Assembly: GCF_000003605.2 (NCBI RefSeq)
Contig: NW_003134475.1
Coordinates: forward strand, 1-10,965
Length of the DNA: 10,965 bases
DNA from: Saccoglossus kowalevskii
Lineage: Eukaryota > Hemichordata > Enteropneusta > Harrimaniidae
Direction: 5' to 3'
Every line of letters starts with the position of its first letter. Within the stretch, counting starts at the first letter, position 1. The notes under the pieces were generated by a model that saw only the letters and a program-made list of their open reading frames with translations, made no database searches and had not been told where the DNA came from. This document shows, in pieces, positions 1 through 9,099 of the stretch. The position numbers and the translations under genes were made by a program.

Positions 1-540
1 TTTGTGTTGACAATGTATTTTACTGAGTAATTATGTAACGATCGAGTGTTGTATGCACTGTGTTATATTGAGTAATTATCCAATGATCGAGTGTTGTATA
101 CACTGTGTTGTACTGAGTTATTATTTAACAATTGAGTGTTGTATACACTGTGTTGTACTGTGTAATTATTTAACAATTGAGTGTTGTGTACACTGTGTTG
201 CACTGAGTAATTATGTAACGATCGATTGTTGTATAAACTGTATTGCACTGAGTAATTATGTATCGATCGATTGTTGTATACACTGTATTGAACTGAGTAA
301 TTATGTAACGATCGATTGTTGTATGCACTGTGTTGCACTGGGTAATTATGTAACGATCGATCGTTGTATGCACTGTATTGCACTGATTAATTATGTAACG
401 ATCGATTGTTGTATGCACTGTATTGCACTGAGTAATTATGTATCAATTGATTGTTGTATACACTGTATTGCACTGAATAATTATGTAACGATCGAGTGTT
501 GTATACACTGTCTTGTACTGAGTAATTATGTAACGATAGA
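1..540. repeat. 12-monomer higher-order unit, copy 1 (A to L)
   Basis: Twelve monomers run from the TTTGTGTTGACAATG variant (A, 1-45) to the variant ending GATAGA (L, 496-540). Order: B 46-90 (TTATATTGAG, ATCCAATGATCGA); C 91-135 and D 136-180 (both TTAACAATTGA); E 181-225 (TTGTGTACAC); F 226-270 (TATAAACTG, GTATCGATCGA); G 271-315 (TTGAACTGAG); H 316-360 (CACTGGGTAAT); I 361-405 (TCGTTGTATG, with a local GATTAATTAT variant); J 406-450 (GTATCAATTGA); K 451-495 (CTGAATAATTATG); L 496-540. The first eight monomers are the same as those at 1582 and 2122. The window starts exactly on A, so the unit may continue a longer pattern to the left. Confidence 0.85.
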
Positions 541-585
541 TTTGTGTTGACACTGTGTTGTACTGAGTAATTATGTAACGATCGA
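541..585. repeat. A' punctuation monomer (example of 8)
   Basis: This monomer opens TTTGTGTTGACACTG where ordinary monomers have TTGTTGTATGCACTG, with no change in total length. The same A' form starts at 541, 2572, 2932, 4057, 6352, 7747 and 9685, each directly after a monomer ending GATAGA. A slightly different one at 10812 follows GATCGA and continues CACTGTATTGCAC. The related A form (GACAATGTATTTTAC) starts at 1, 1582, 2122, 4912, 5497, 9053 and 10407. Both carry an in-frame TGA (TGTGTTGAC), which stops the otherwise open + strand frame. Confidence 0.85.
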
Positions 586-636
586 TTGCTGTATACATGT
601 ACACTGTCTTGTACTGAGTAATTATGTAACGATCGA
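586..636. repeat. 51-bp monomer with a 6-bp insertion
   Basis: This copy reads TTGCTGTATACATGTACACTG, which is TTGTTGTATACACTG with six extra bases (CATGTA, about 596-601) and one T-to-C change. The insertion creates the small palindrome TACATGTA and looks like a local slippage duplication of TACA/TGTA. It is the only departure from 45-bp phase in the first 8.8 kb: A-type monomers fall at 1 modulo 45 before it and at 7 modulo 45 after it. Homologous monomers at 2617 and 4102 (GTTTACACTGTCTTG) lack the insertion, so it is private to this copy. Confidence 0.88.
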
Positions 637-1581
637 GTGTTGTATACACTGTATTGCACTGAATATTTACGTAACGATCGAGTGTTGTATACACTGTCTT
701 GTACTGAGTAATTATGTAACGATCGAGTGTTGTATGCACTGTGTTATACTGAGTAATTATCCAATGATCGAGTGATGTATACACTGTGTTGTACTGAGTA
801 ATTATTTAACAATTGAGTGTTGTATACACTGTGTTGTACTGTGTAATTATTTAACAATTGAGTGTTGTGTTCACTGTGTTGCACTGAGTAATTATGTAAC
901 GATCGATTGTTGTATAAACTGTATTGCACTGCGTAATTATGTATCGATCGATTGTTGTATACACTGTATTGCACTGAGTAATTATGTAACGATCGATTGT
1001 TGTATACACTGTATTGCACTGCGTAATTATGTAACGATCGATTATTGTATGCACTGTATTGCACTGAGTAATTATGTAACGATCGATTGTTGTATGCACT
1101 GTATTGCACTGAGTAATTATGTAACGATCGATTGTTGTATGCACTGTATTGCACAGAGTAATTATGTAACGATCGATCGTTGTATGCACTGTATTGCACT
1201 GAGTAATTATGTAACGATCGATTGTTGTATACACTGTATTGCACTGAGTAATTATGTAACGATCGATTGTTGTATGCACTGTATTACACTGAGTAATTAT
1301 GTATCGATCAATTGTTGTATACACTGTATTGCACTGAGTAATTATGTAACGATCGAGTGTTGTATACACTGTATTGCATTGAGTAATTATGTAACGATCG
1401 ATTGTTGTATGCACTGTATTGCACTGAGTAATTATGTAACGATCGAGTGTTGTATACACTGTCTTGTACTGAGTAATTATGTAACGACCGATTGTTGTAT
1501 GCACTGTATTGCACTGAGTAATTATGTAACGATCGAGTGTTGTATGCACTGTGTTGTACTGAGTAATTATGTAACGCTCGA
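637..1581. repeat. Irregular run of 21 monomers
   Basis: The stretch opens with K-like and L-like monomers, including a CTGAATATTTACG copy at 637. It then carries a leader fragment without A: B at 727, C at 772 (with GTGATGTATAC), D at 817, E at 862 (GTGTTCACTG) and F-like at 907. A long run of near-consensus monomers follows from 952. Marker copies include a TCGTTGTATG monomer at 1177, the GTATCGATCAATTG junction near 1304-1315, and CATTGAG at 1378-1384. The monomer just before the next A ends CGCTCGA, a private change at 1577. No gene is seen. Confidence 0.8.
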
Positions 1582-2121
1582 TTTGTGTTGACAATGTATT
1601 TTACTGAGTAATTATGTAACGATCGAGTGTTGTATGCACTGTGTTATATTGAGTAATTATCCAATGATCGAGTGTTGTATACACTGTGTTGTACTGAGTT
1701 ATTATTTAACAATTGAGTGTTGTATACACTGTGTTGTACTGTGTAATTATTTAACAATTGAGTGTTGTGTACACTGTGTTGCACTGAGTAATTATGTAAC
1801 GATCGATTGTTGTATAAACTGTATTGCACTGAGTAATTATGTATCGATCGATTGTTGTATACACTGTATTGAACTGAGTAATTATGTAACGATCGATTGT
1901 TGTATGCACTGTGTTGCACTGGGTAATTATGTAACGATCGATCGTTGTATGCACTGTATTGCACTGAGTAATTATGTAACGATCGATTGTTGTATGCACT
2001 GTATTGCACTGAGTAATTATGTAACGATCGAGTGTTGTATACACTGTCTTGTACTGAGTAATTATGTAACGACCGATTGTTGTATGCACTGTATTGCACT
2101 GAGTAATTATGTAACGATCGA
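1582..2121. repeat. 12-monomer higher-order unit, copy 2
   Basis: A to H (1582-1941) repeat the order and sequence of 1-360. After the TCGTTGTATG monomer (1942) come a consensus monomer (1987), a TCTTGTACTG monomer ending GACCGA (2032) and a consensus monomer (2077). The next A follows at 2122. The whole 540 bp recurs at 4912-5451 with no difference that I can see by reading. Its tail differs from copy 1, which ends J-K-L, so the head of the unit is more conserved than the tail. Confidence 0.88.
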
Positions 2122-2751
2122 TTTGTGTTGACAATGTATTTTACTGAGTAATTATGTAACGATCGAGTGTTGTATGCACTGTGTTATATTGAGTAATTAT
2201 CCAATGATCGAGTGTTGTATACACTGTGTTGTACTGAGTTATTATTTAACAATTGAGTGTTGTATACACTGTGTTGTACTGTGTAATTATTTAACAATTG
2301 AGTGTTGTGTACACTGTGTTGCACTGAGTAATTATGTAACGATCGATTGTTGTATAAACTGTATTGCACTGAGTAATTATGTATCGATCGATTGTTGTAT
2401 ACACTGTATTGAACTGAGTAATTATGTAACGATCGATTGTTGTATGCACTGTGTTGCACTGGGTAATTATGTAACGATCGATCGTTGTATGCACTGTATT
2501 GCACTGAGTAATTATGTAACGATCGAGTGTTGTATACACTGCCTTGTACTGAGTAATTATGTAACGATAGATTTGTGTTGACACTGTGTTGTACTGAGTA
2601 ATTATGTAACGATCGATTGTTGTTTACACTGTCTTGTACTGAGTAATTATGTAACGGTCGAGTGTTGTATACACTGTATTGCACTGAATAATTATGTAAC
2701 GATCGATTGTTGTATACACTGTATTGCACTGAGTAATTATGTAACGATCGA
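2122..2751. repeat. Truncated higher-order unit directly following copy 2
   Basis: A to H plus the TCGTTGTATG monomer (2122-2526) are the same as 1582-1986, making a direct tandem pair at 540-bp offset. The unit then goes straight to an L-type monomer (2527, with TGCCTTGTAC and ending GATAGA) and A' at 2572, so it has only ten monomers before the punctuation monomer. A GTTTACACTG monomer (2617), a monomer whose upstream junction reads AACGGTCGAG (2662) and a consensus monomer (2707) follow. The 2521-2690 stretch matches 6301-6470, including the private CCTTG and CGGTCG changes. Confidence 0.85.
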
Positions 2752-3751
2752 TCGTTGTATGCACTGTATTGCACTGAGTAATTATGTAACGATCGATTGT
2801 TGTATGCACTGTATTGCACTGAGTAATCATGTATCAATTGATTGTTGTATACACTGTATTGCACTGAATAATTATGTAACGATCGAGTGTTGTATACACT
2901 GTCTTGTACTGAGTAATTATGTAACGATAGATTTGTGTTGACACTGTGTTGTACTGAGTAATTATGTAACGATCGATTGTTGTATACACTGTGTTGTACT
3001 GAGTAATTATTTAACAATTGAGTGTTGTATACACTGTGTTGTACTGTGTAATTATTTAACAATTGAGTGTTGTGTACACTGTGTTGCACTGAGTAATTAT
3101 GTAACGATCGATTGTTGTATAAACTGTATTGCACTGAGTAATTATGTAACGATCGATTGTTGTATAAACTGTATTGCACTGAGTAATTATGTAACGATCG
3201 ATTGTTGTATGCACTGTATTGAACTGAGTAATTATGTAATGATCGATTGTTGTATACACTGTATTGCACTGCGGAATTATGTAACGATCGATTATTGTAT
3301 GCACTGTATTGCACTGAGTAATTATGTAACGATCGATTGTTGTATGCACTGTATTGCACTGAGTAATTATGTAACGATCAATTGTTGTATGCACTGTATT
3401 GCACAGAGTAATTATGTAACGATCGATCGTTGTATGCACTGTATTGCACTGAGTAATTATGTAACGATCGATTGTTGTATACACTGTATTGCACTGAGTA
3501 ATTATGTAACGATCGATTGTTGTATGCACTGTATTACACTGAGTAATTATGTATCGATCAATTGTTGTATGCACTGTGTTGCACTGAGTAATTATGTAAC
3601 GATCGATTGTTGCATGCACTGTATTGCACTGAGTAATTATGTAACGATCGAGCGTTGTATACACTGTCTTGTACTGAGTAATTATGTAACGATCGATTGT
3701 TGTATGCACTGTATTGCACTGAGTAATTATGTAACGATCGATTGTTGTAGG
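2752..3751. repeat. 1.0-kb segmental duplication, left copy (pairs with 7567-8566)
   Basis: This block holds J-K-L-A' (2797-2976), then C-D-E without A or B (2977-3111), two TATAAACTG monomers, a TTGAACTGAG monomer ending AATGATCGA, the CTGCGGAATTATG monomer and consensus copies. Compared by eye with 7567-8566 (offset 4815 bp, 107 monomers) it shows only two differences: TTGCATG at 3613 and GAGCGTTG at 3653, against TTGTATG and GAGTGTTG. Further right the two copies diverge at several sites. Confidence 0.85.
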
Positions 3752-4605
3752 CACTGTATTGCACTGAGTAATTATATAACGATCGATTGTTGTATGCACT
3801 GTGTTGCACTGAGTAAGTATGTAACGATCGATTGTTGTACGCACTGTGTTGCACTGAGTAATTATGTAACGATCGATTGTTGTATGCACTGTGTTGCACT
3901 GGGTGATTATGTAACGATCGATTGTTGTATGCACTGTATTGCACTGAGTAATCATGTATCAATTGATTGTTGTATACACTGTATTGCACTGAATAATTAT
4001 GTAACGATCGAGTGTTGTATACACTGTCTTGTACTGAGTAATTATGTAACGATAGATTTGTGTTGACACTGTGTTGTACTGAGTAATTATGTAACGATCG
4101 ATTGTTGTTTACACTGTCTTGTACTGAGTAATTATGTAACGATCGAGTGTTGTATACACTGTATTGCACTGAATAATTACGTAACGATCGAGTGTTGTAT
4201 ACACTGTCTTGTACTGAGTAATTATGTAACGATCGAGTGTTGTATGCACTGTATTGAACTGAGTAATTATGTAATGATCGATTGTTGTATACACTGTATT
4301 GCACTGAGTAATTATGTAACGATCGATTGTTGTATACACTGTATTGCACTGCGGAATTATGTAACGATCGATTATTGTATGCACTGTATTGCACTGAGTA
4401 ATTATGTAACGATCGATTGTTGTATGCACTGTATTGCACTGAGTAATTATGTAACGATCAATTGTTGTATGCACTGTATTGCACAGAGTAATTATGTAAC
4501 GATCGATCGTTGTATGCACTGTATTGCACTGAGTAATTATGTAACGATCGATTGTTGTATACAATGTATTGCACTGAGTAATTATGTAACGATCGATTGT
4601 TGTAT
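3646..4605. repeat. 0.96-kb segmental duplication, left copy (pairs with 9274-10233)
   Basis: The block starts with the private GAGCGTTG monomer and includes the GTAGGCAC monomer, ATTATATAACG, GTAAGTATG, TTGTACGCAC, CTGGGTGATTATG, a J-K-L-A' module (3922-4101), the GTTTACACTG monomer, CTGAATAATTACG, and the CTGCGGAATTATG and CACAGAG monomers. It ends at the private ACAATGTATTGC at 4561. I find one mismatch against 9274-10233: G at 4166 and T at 9794. It shares its first 100 or so bases with the neighbouring 2752-3751 duplication, so the two exchange events overlap. Confidence 0.87.
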
Positions 4606-5451
4606 GCACTGTATTACACTGAGTAATTATGTATCGATCAATTGTTGTATACACTGTATTGCACTGAGTAATTATGTAACGATCGAGTGTTGTATACACT
4701 GTATTGCATTGAGTAATTATGTAACGATCGATTGTTGTATGCACTGTATTGCACTGAGTAATTATGTAACGATCGAGTGTTGTATACACTGTCTTGTACT
4801 GAGTAATTATGTAACGACCGATTGTTGTATGCACTGTATTGCACTGAGTAATTATGTAACGATCGAGTGTTGTATGCACTGTGTTGTACTGAGTAATTAT
4901 GTAACGATCGATTTGTGTTGACAATGTATTTTACTGAGTAATTATGTAACGATCGAGTGTTGTATGCACTGTGTTATATTGAGTAATTATCCAATGATCG
5001 AGTGTTGTATACACTGTGTTGTACTGAGTTATTATTTAACAATTGAGTGTTGTATACACTGTGTTGTACTGTGTAATTATTTAACAATTGAGTGTTGTGT
5101 ACACTGTGTTGCACTGAGTAATTATGTAACGATCGATTGTTGTATAAACTGTATTGCACTGAGTAATTATGTATCGATCGATTGTTGTATACACTGTATT
5201 GAACTGAGTAATTATGTAACGATCGATTGTTGTATGCACTGTGTTGCACTGGGTAATTATGTAACGATCGATCGTTGTATGCACTGTATTGCACTGAGTA
5301 ATTATGTAACGATCGATTGTTGTATGCACTGTATTGCACTGAGTAATTATGTAACGATCGAGTGTTGTATACACTGTCTTGTACTGAGTAATTATGTAAC
5401 GACCGATTGTTGTATGCACTGTATTGCACTGAGTAATTATGTAACGATCGA
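4282..5451. repeat. 1.17-kb segmental duplication, right copy (pairs with 952-2121)
   Basis: At an offset of 3330 bp (74 monomers) this block matches 952-2121. I see four differences: G/T at 4354/1024, A/G at 4460/1130, A/C at 4564/1234 and A/C at 4907/1577. It contains the approach to the A monomer at 4912 and the complete 540-bp unit after it. The left end falls near 4275, where AATGATCGATTG faces ATCGATCGATTG in the other copy. Confidence 0.85.
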
Positions 5452-5496
5452 GTGTTGTATGCACTGTGTTGTACTGAGTAATTATGTAACGATCGA
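4912..5496. repeat. 13-monomer higher-order unit (585 bp)
   Basis: The first 540 bp are the same as 1582-2121. One additional monomer (5452-5496, TATGCACTGTGTTGTACTG) is present before the next A at 5497. The same monomer type sits directly before A at 1537-1581, 4867-4911, about 9008-9052 and about 10361-10406. The 13-monomer form may therefore be the more complete unit and the 12-monomer form a one-monomer deletion. Confidence 0.85.
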
Positions 5497-5811
5497 TTTG
5501 TGTTGACAATGTATTTTACTGAGTAATTATGTAACGATCGAGTGTTGTATGCACTGTGTTATATTGAGTAATTATCCAATGATCGAGTGTTGTATACACT
5601 GTGTTGTACTGAGTTATTATTTAACAATTGAGTGTTGTATACACTGTGTTGTATTGTGTAATTATTTTACAATTGAGTGTTGTGTACACTGTGTTGCACT
5701 GAGCAATTATGTAACGATCGATTGTTGTATAAACTGTATTGCACTGAGTAAGTATGTAACGATCGCTTGTTGTATGCACTGTATTTCACTGAGTAATTAT
5801 GTAACGATCGA
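5497..5811. repeat. Diverged leader copy A-F
   Basis: A and B match other leaders. D is altered (GTATTGTGTAATTATTTTAC), E has CTGAGCAATTATG, and F joins directly to a GTAAGTATG monomer ending CGATCGC (5766). The monomer after it has GTATTTCACTG (5767-5811). Most of these changes appear only here, so this leader has escaped the homogenisation that keeps those at 1, 1582, 2122 and 4912 alike. Confidence 0.75.
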
Positions 5812-6396
5812 TTGTTGTATGCACTGTGTTGCACTGAGTAATTATGTAACGATCGATTGTTGTATGCACTGTATTGCACTGAGTAATTATGTAACGATCG
5901 AGTGTTGTATACACTGTCTTGTACTGAGTAATTATGTAACGATCGATTGTTGTATGCACTGTATTGCACTGAGTAATTATGTAACGATCGATTGTTGTAG
6001 GCACTGTATTGCACTGAGTAATTATATAACGATCGATTGTTGTATGCACTGTGTTGCACTGAGTAAGTATGTAACGATCGATTGTTGTATGCACTGTGTT
6101 GCACTGAGTAATTATGTAACGATCGATTGTTGTATGCACTGTGTTGCACTGGGTGATTATGTAACGATCGATCGTTGTATGCACAGTATTGCACTGAGTA
6201 ATTATGTAACGATCGATTGTTGTATGCACTGTATTGCACTGAGTAATCATGTATCAATTGATTGTTGTATACACTGTATTGCACTGAATAATTATGTAAC
6301 GATCGAGTGTTGTATACACTGCCTTGTACTGAGTAATTATGTAACGATAGATTTGTGTTGACACTGTGTTGTACTGAGTAATTATGTAACGATCGA
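5812..6396. repeat. 13-monomer duplication, left copy (pairs with 7207-7791)
   Basis: Thirteen monomers match 7207-7791 at an offset of 1395 bp (31 monomers). I see two differences: CACAGTATT at 6185 and TGCCTTG at 6322, against CACTGTATT and TGTCTTG. The block contains the GTAGGCAC, ATTATATAACG, GTAAGTATG and CTGGGTGATTATG markers and ends in J-K-L-A' (6217-6396). It is related to 3646-4101 and 9274-9729, so this assortment is present in at least four places. Confidence 0.85.
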
Positions 6397-7206
6397 TTGT
6401 TGTTTACACTGTCTTGTACTGAGTAATTATGTAACGGTCGAGTGTTGTATACACTGTATTGCACTGAATAATTACGTAACGATCGAGTGTTGTATACACT
6501 GTCTTGTACTGAGTAATTATGTAACGATCGAGTGTTGTATGCACTGTGTTATACTGAGTAATTATCCAATGATCGAGTGTTGTATACACTGTGTTGTACT
6601 GAGTAATTATTTAACAATTGAGTGTTGTATACACTGTGTTGTACTGTGTAATTATTTAACAATTGAGTGTTGTGTACACTGTGTTGCACTGAGTAATTAT
6701 GTAACGATCGATTGTTGTATAAACTGTATTGCACTGAGTAATTATGTAACGATCGATTGTTGTATAAACTGTATTGCACTGAGTAATTATGTAACGATCG
6801 ATTGTTGTATGCACTGTATTGAACTGAGTAATTATGTAATGATCGATTGTTGTGTACACTGTATTGCACTGAGTAATTATGTAACGATCGATTGTTGTAT
6901 ACACTGTATTGCACTGCGGAATTATGTAACGATCGATTATTGTATGCACTGTATTGCACTGAGTAATTATGTAACGATCGATTGTTGTATGCACTGTATT
7001 ACACTGAGTAATTATGTATCGATCAATTGTTGTATGCACTGTATTGCACAGAGTAATTATGTAACGATCGATCGTTGTATGCACTGTATTGCACTGAGTA
7101 ATTATGTAACGATCGATTGTTGTATACACTGTATTGCACTGAGTAATTATGTAACGATCGATTGTTGTATGCACTGTATTACACTGAGTAATTATGTATC
7201 GATCAA
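6397..7206. repeat. Monomer run with B-C-D-E leader fragment
   Basis: The first monomers match 2617-2690 (GTTTACACTG, CGGTCG). B-C-D-E without A follow at 6532-6711, then two TATAAACTG monomers and a TTGAACTGAG monomer. 6601-6840 matches both 3001-3240 and 7816-8055. One extra monomer with TTGTGTACAC is present near 6847-6891. Two junctions reading GTATCGATCAATTG occur within 200 bp (near 7017 and 7197), and the monomers between them look like a small local duplication. Confidence 0.78.
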
Positions 7207-8826
7207 TTGTTGTATGCACTGTGTTGCACTGAGTAATTATGTAACGATCGATTGTTGTATGCACTGTATTGCACTGAGTAATTATGTAACGATCGAGTGT
7301 TGTATACACTGTCTTGTACTGAGTAATTATGTAACGATCGATTGTTGTATGCACTGTATTGCACTGAGTAATTATGTAACGATCGATTGTTGTAGGCACT
7401 GTATTGCACTGAGTAATTATATAACGATCGATTGTTGTATGCACTGTGTTGCACTGAGTAAGTATGTAACGATCGATTGTTGTATGCACTGTGTTGCACT
7501 GAGTAATTATGTAACGATCGATTGTTGTATGCACTGTGTTGCACTGGGTGATTATGTAACGATCGATCGTTGTATGCACTGTATTGCACTGAGTAATTAT
7601 GTAACGATCGATTGTTGTATGCACTGTATTGCACTGAGTAATCATGTATCAATTGATTGTTGTATACACTGTATTGCACTGAATAATTATGTAACGATCG
7701 AGTGTTGTATACACTGTCTTGTACTGAGTAATTATGTAACGATAGATTTGTGTTGACACTGTGTTGTACTGAGTAATTATGTAACGATCGATTGTTGTAT
7801 ACACTGTGTTGTACTGAGTAATTATTTAACAATTGAGTGTTGTATACACTGTGTTGTACTGTGTAATTATTTAACAATTGAGTGTTGTGTACACTGTGTT
7901 GCACTGAGTAATTATGTAACGATCGATTGTTGTATAAACTGTATTGCACTGAGTAATTATGTAACGATCGATTGTTGTATAAACTGTATTGCACTGAGTA
8001 ATTATGTAACGATCGATTGTTGTATGCACTGTATTGAACTGAGTAATTATGTAATGATCGATTGTTGTATACACTGTATTGCACTGCGGAATTATGTAAC
8101 GATCGATTATTGTATGCACTGTATTGCACTGAGTAATTATGTAACGATCGATTGTTGTATGCACTGTATTGCACTGAGTAATTATGTAACGATCAATTGT
8201 TGTATGCACTGTATTGCACAGAGTAATTATGTAACGATCGATCGTTGTATGCACTGTATTGCACTGAGTAATTATGTAACGATCGATTGTTGTATACACT
8301 GTATTGCACTGAGTAATTATGTAACGATCGATTGTTGTATGCACTGTATTACACTGAGTAATTATGTATCGATCAATTGTTGTATGCACTGTGTTGCACT
8401 GAGTAATTATGTAACGATCGATTGTTGTATGCACTGTATTGCACTGAGTAATTATGTAACGATCGAGTGTTGTATACACTGTCTTGTACTGAGTAATTAT
8501 GTAACGATCGATTGTTGTATGCACTGTATTGCACTGAGTAATTATGTAACGATCGATTGTTGTAGGCACTGTGTTGCACTGAGTAATTATATAACAATTG
8601 ATTGTTGTATACACTGTGTTGCACTGAGTAAGTATGTAACGATCGATTGTTGTACGCACTGTGTTGCACTGAGTAATTATGTAACGATCGATTGTTGAAT
8701 GCACTGTATTGCACTGAGTAATTATGTAACGATCGATTGTTGTATGCACTGTATTGCACTGAGTAATCATGTATCAATTGATTGTTGTATACACTGTATT
8801 GCACTGAGTAATTATGTAACGATCGA
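7207..8826. repeat. Duplicated monomer blocks, right-hand copies
   Basis: 7207-7791 is the right copy of the 13-monomer duplication and 7567-8566 is the right copy of the 1.0-kb duplication. The two overlap across J-K-L-A' at 7612-7791. C-D-E without A or B follow at 7792-7926. From 8567 to 8780 the marker monomers of the 3750-4000 region are recognisable but changed: GTGTTGCAC after GTAGGCAC, ATATAACAATTG, and TTGAATGCAC at 8696. No gene is seen. Confidence 0.8.
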
Positions 8827-9099
8827 GTGTTGTATACACTGTATTGCAATGAGTAATTATGTAACGATCGATTGTGTATGCACTGTATTGCACTGAGTAA
8901 TTATGTAACGATCGAGTGTTGTATACACTGTCTTTTTACTGAGTAATTATGTAACGATCGATTGTTGTATGCACTGTATTTGCACTGAGTAATTATGTAA
9001 CGATCGAGTGTTGTATGCACTGTGTTGTACTGAGTAATTATGTAACGATCGATTTTGTGTTGACAATGTATTTTACTGAGTAATTTATGTAACGATCGA
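8827..9099. repeat. Indel-rich monomers ahead of and in the A copy at 9053
   Basis: This stretch is homologous to 4687-4956 but carries five single-base indels: ATTGTGTATG (one base lost, about 8873-8876), TCTTTTTACTG (one gained, about 8932), GTATTTGCAC (one gained, about 8980), GATTTTGTG (one gained, 9053-9056) and TAATTTATG (one gained, about 9084). Four of the five lengthen or create T runs. The 45-bp phase shifts by three bases in total. Confidence 0.85.

Noticed and set aside
535-560. Bacterial-type promoter (TTGACA element in the A/A' monomers)
   Set aside because: TTGACA is present in TGTTGACA, but it belongs to a repeated satellite monomer, no gene follows it, and the context looks eukaryotic.
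2184-3359. Open - strand frame of 391 codons (QYSAYNNRSLHNYSV repeat) and an overlapping frame with TIDRYIITQCNTVHT repeats
   Set aside because: Two overlapping frames on the same strand are equally open, which is a mark of periodic DNA and not of coding selection. Single-base indels near 9050 and 10250 break these frames without consequence.
6539-7756. Open + strand frame of 405 codons with a 15-residue repeat (MHCIALSNYVTIDCC type)
   Set aside because: The 45-bp period is a multiple of 3, so any monomer frame without a stop stays open. Three frames are open over the same DNA, the start is simply the first ATG after an A monomer, the end is the TGA built into A/A', and nothing resembles a known protein family. 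Ribosome-profiling or peptide evidence would be needed to change this.
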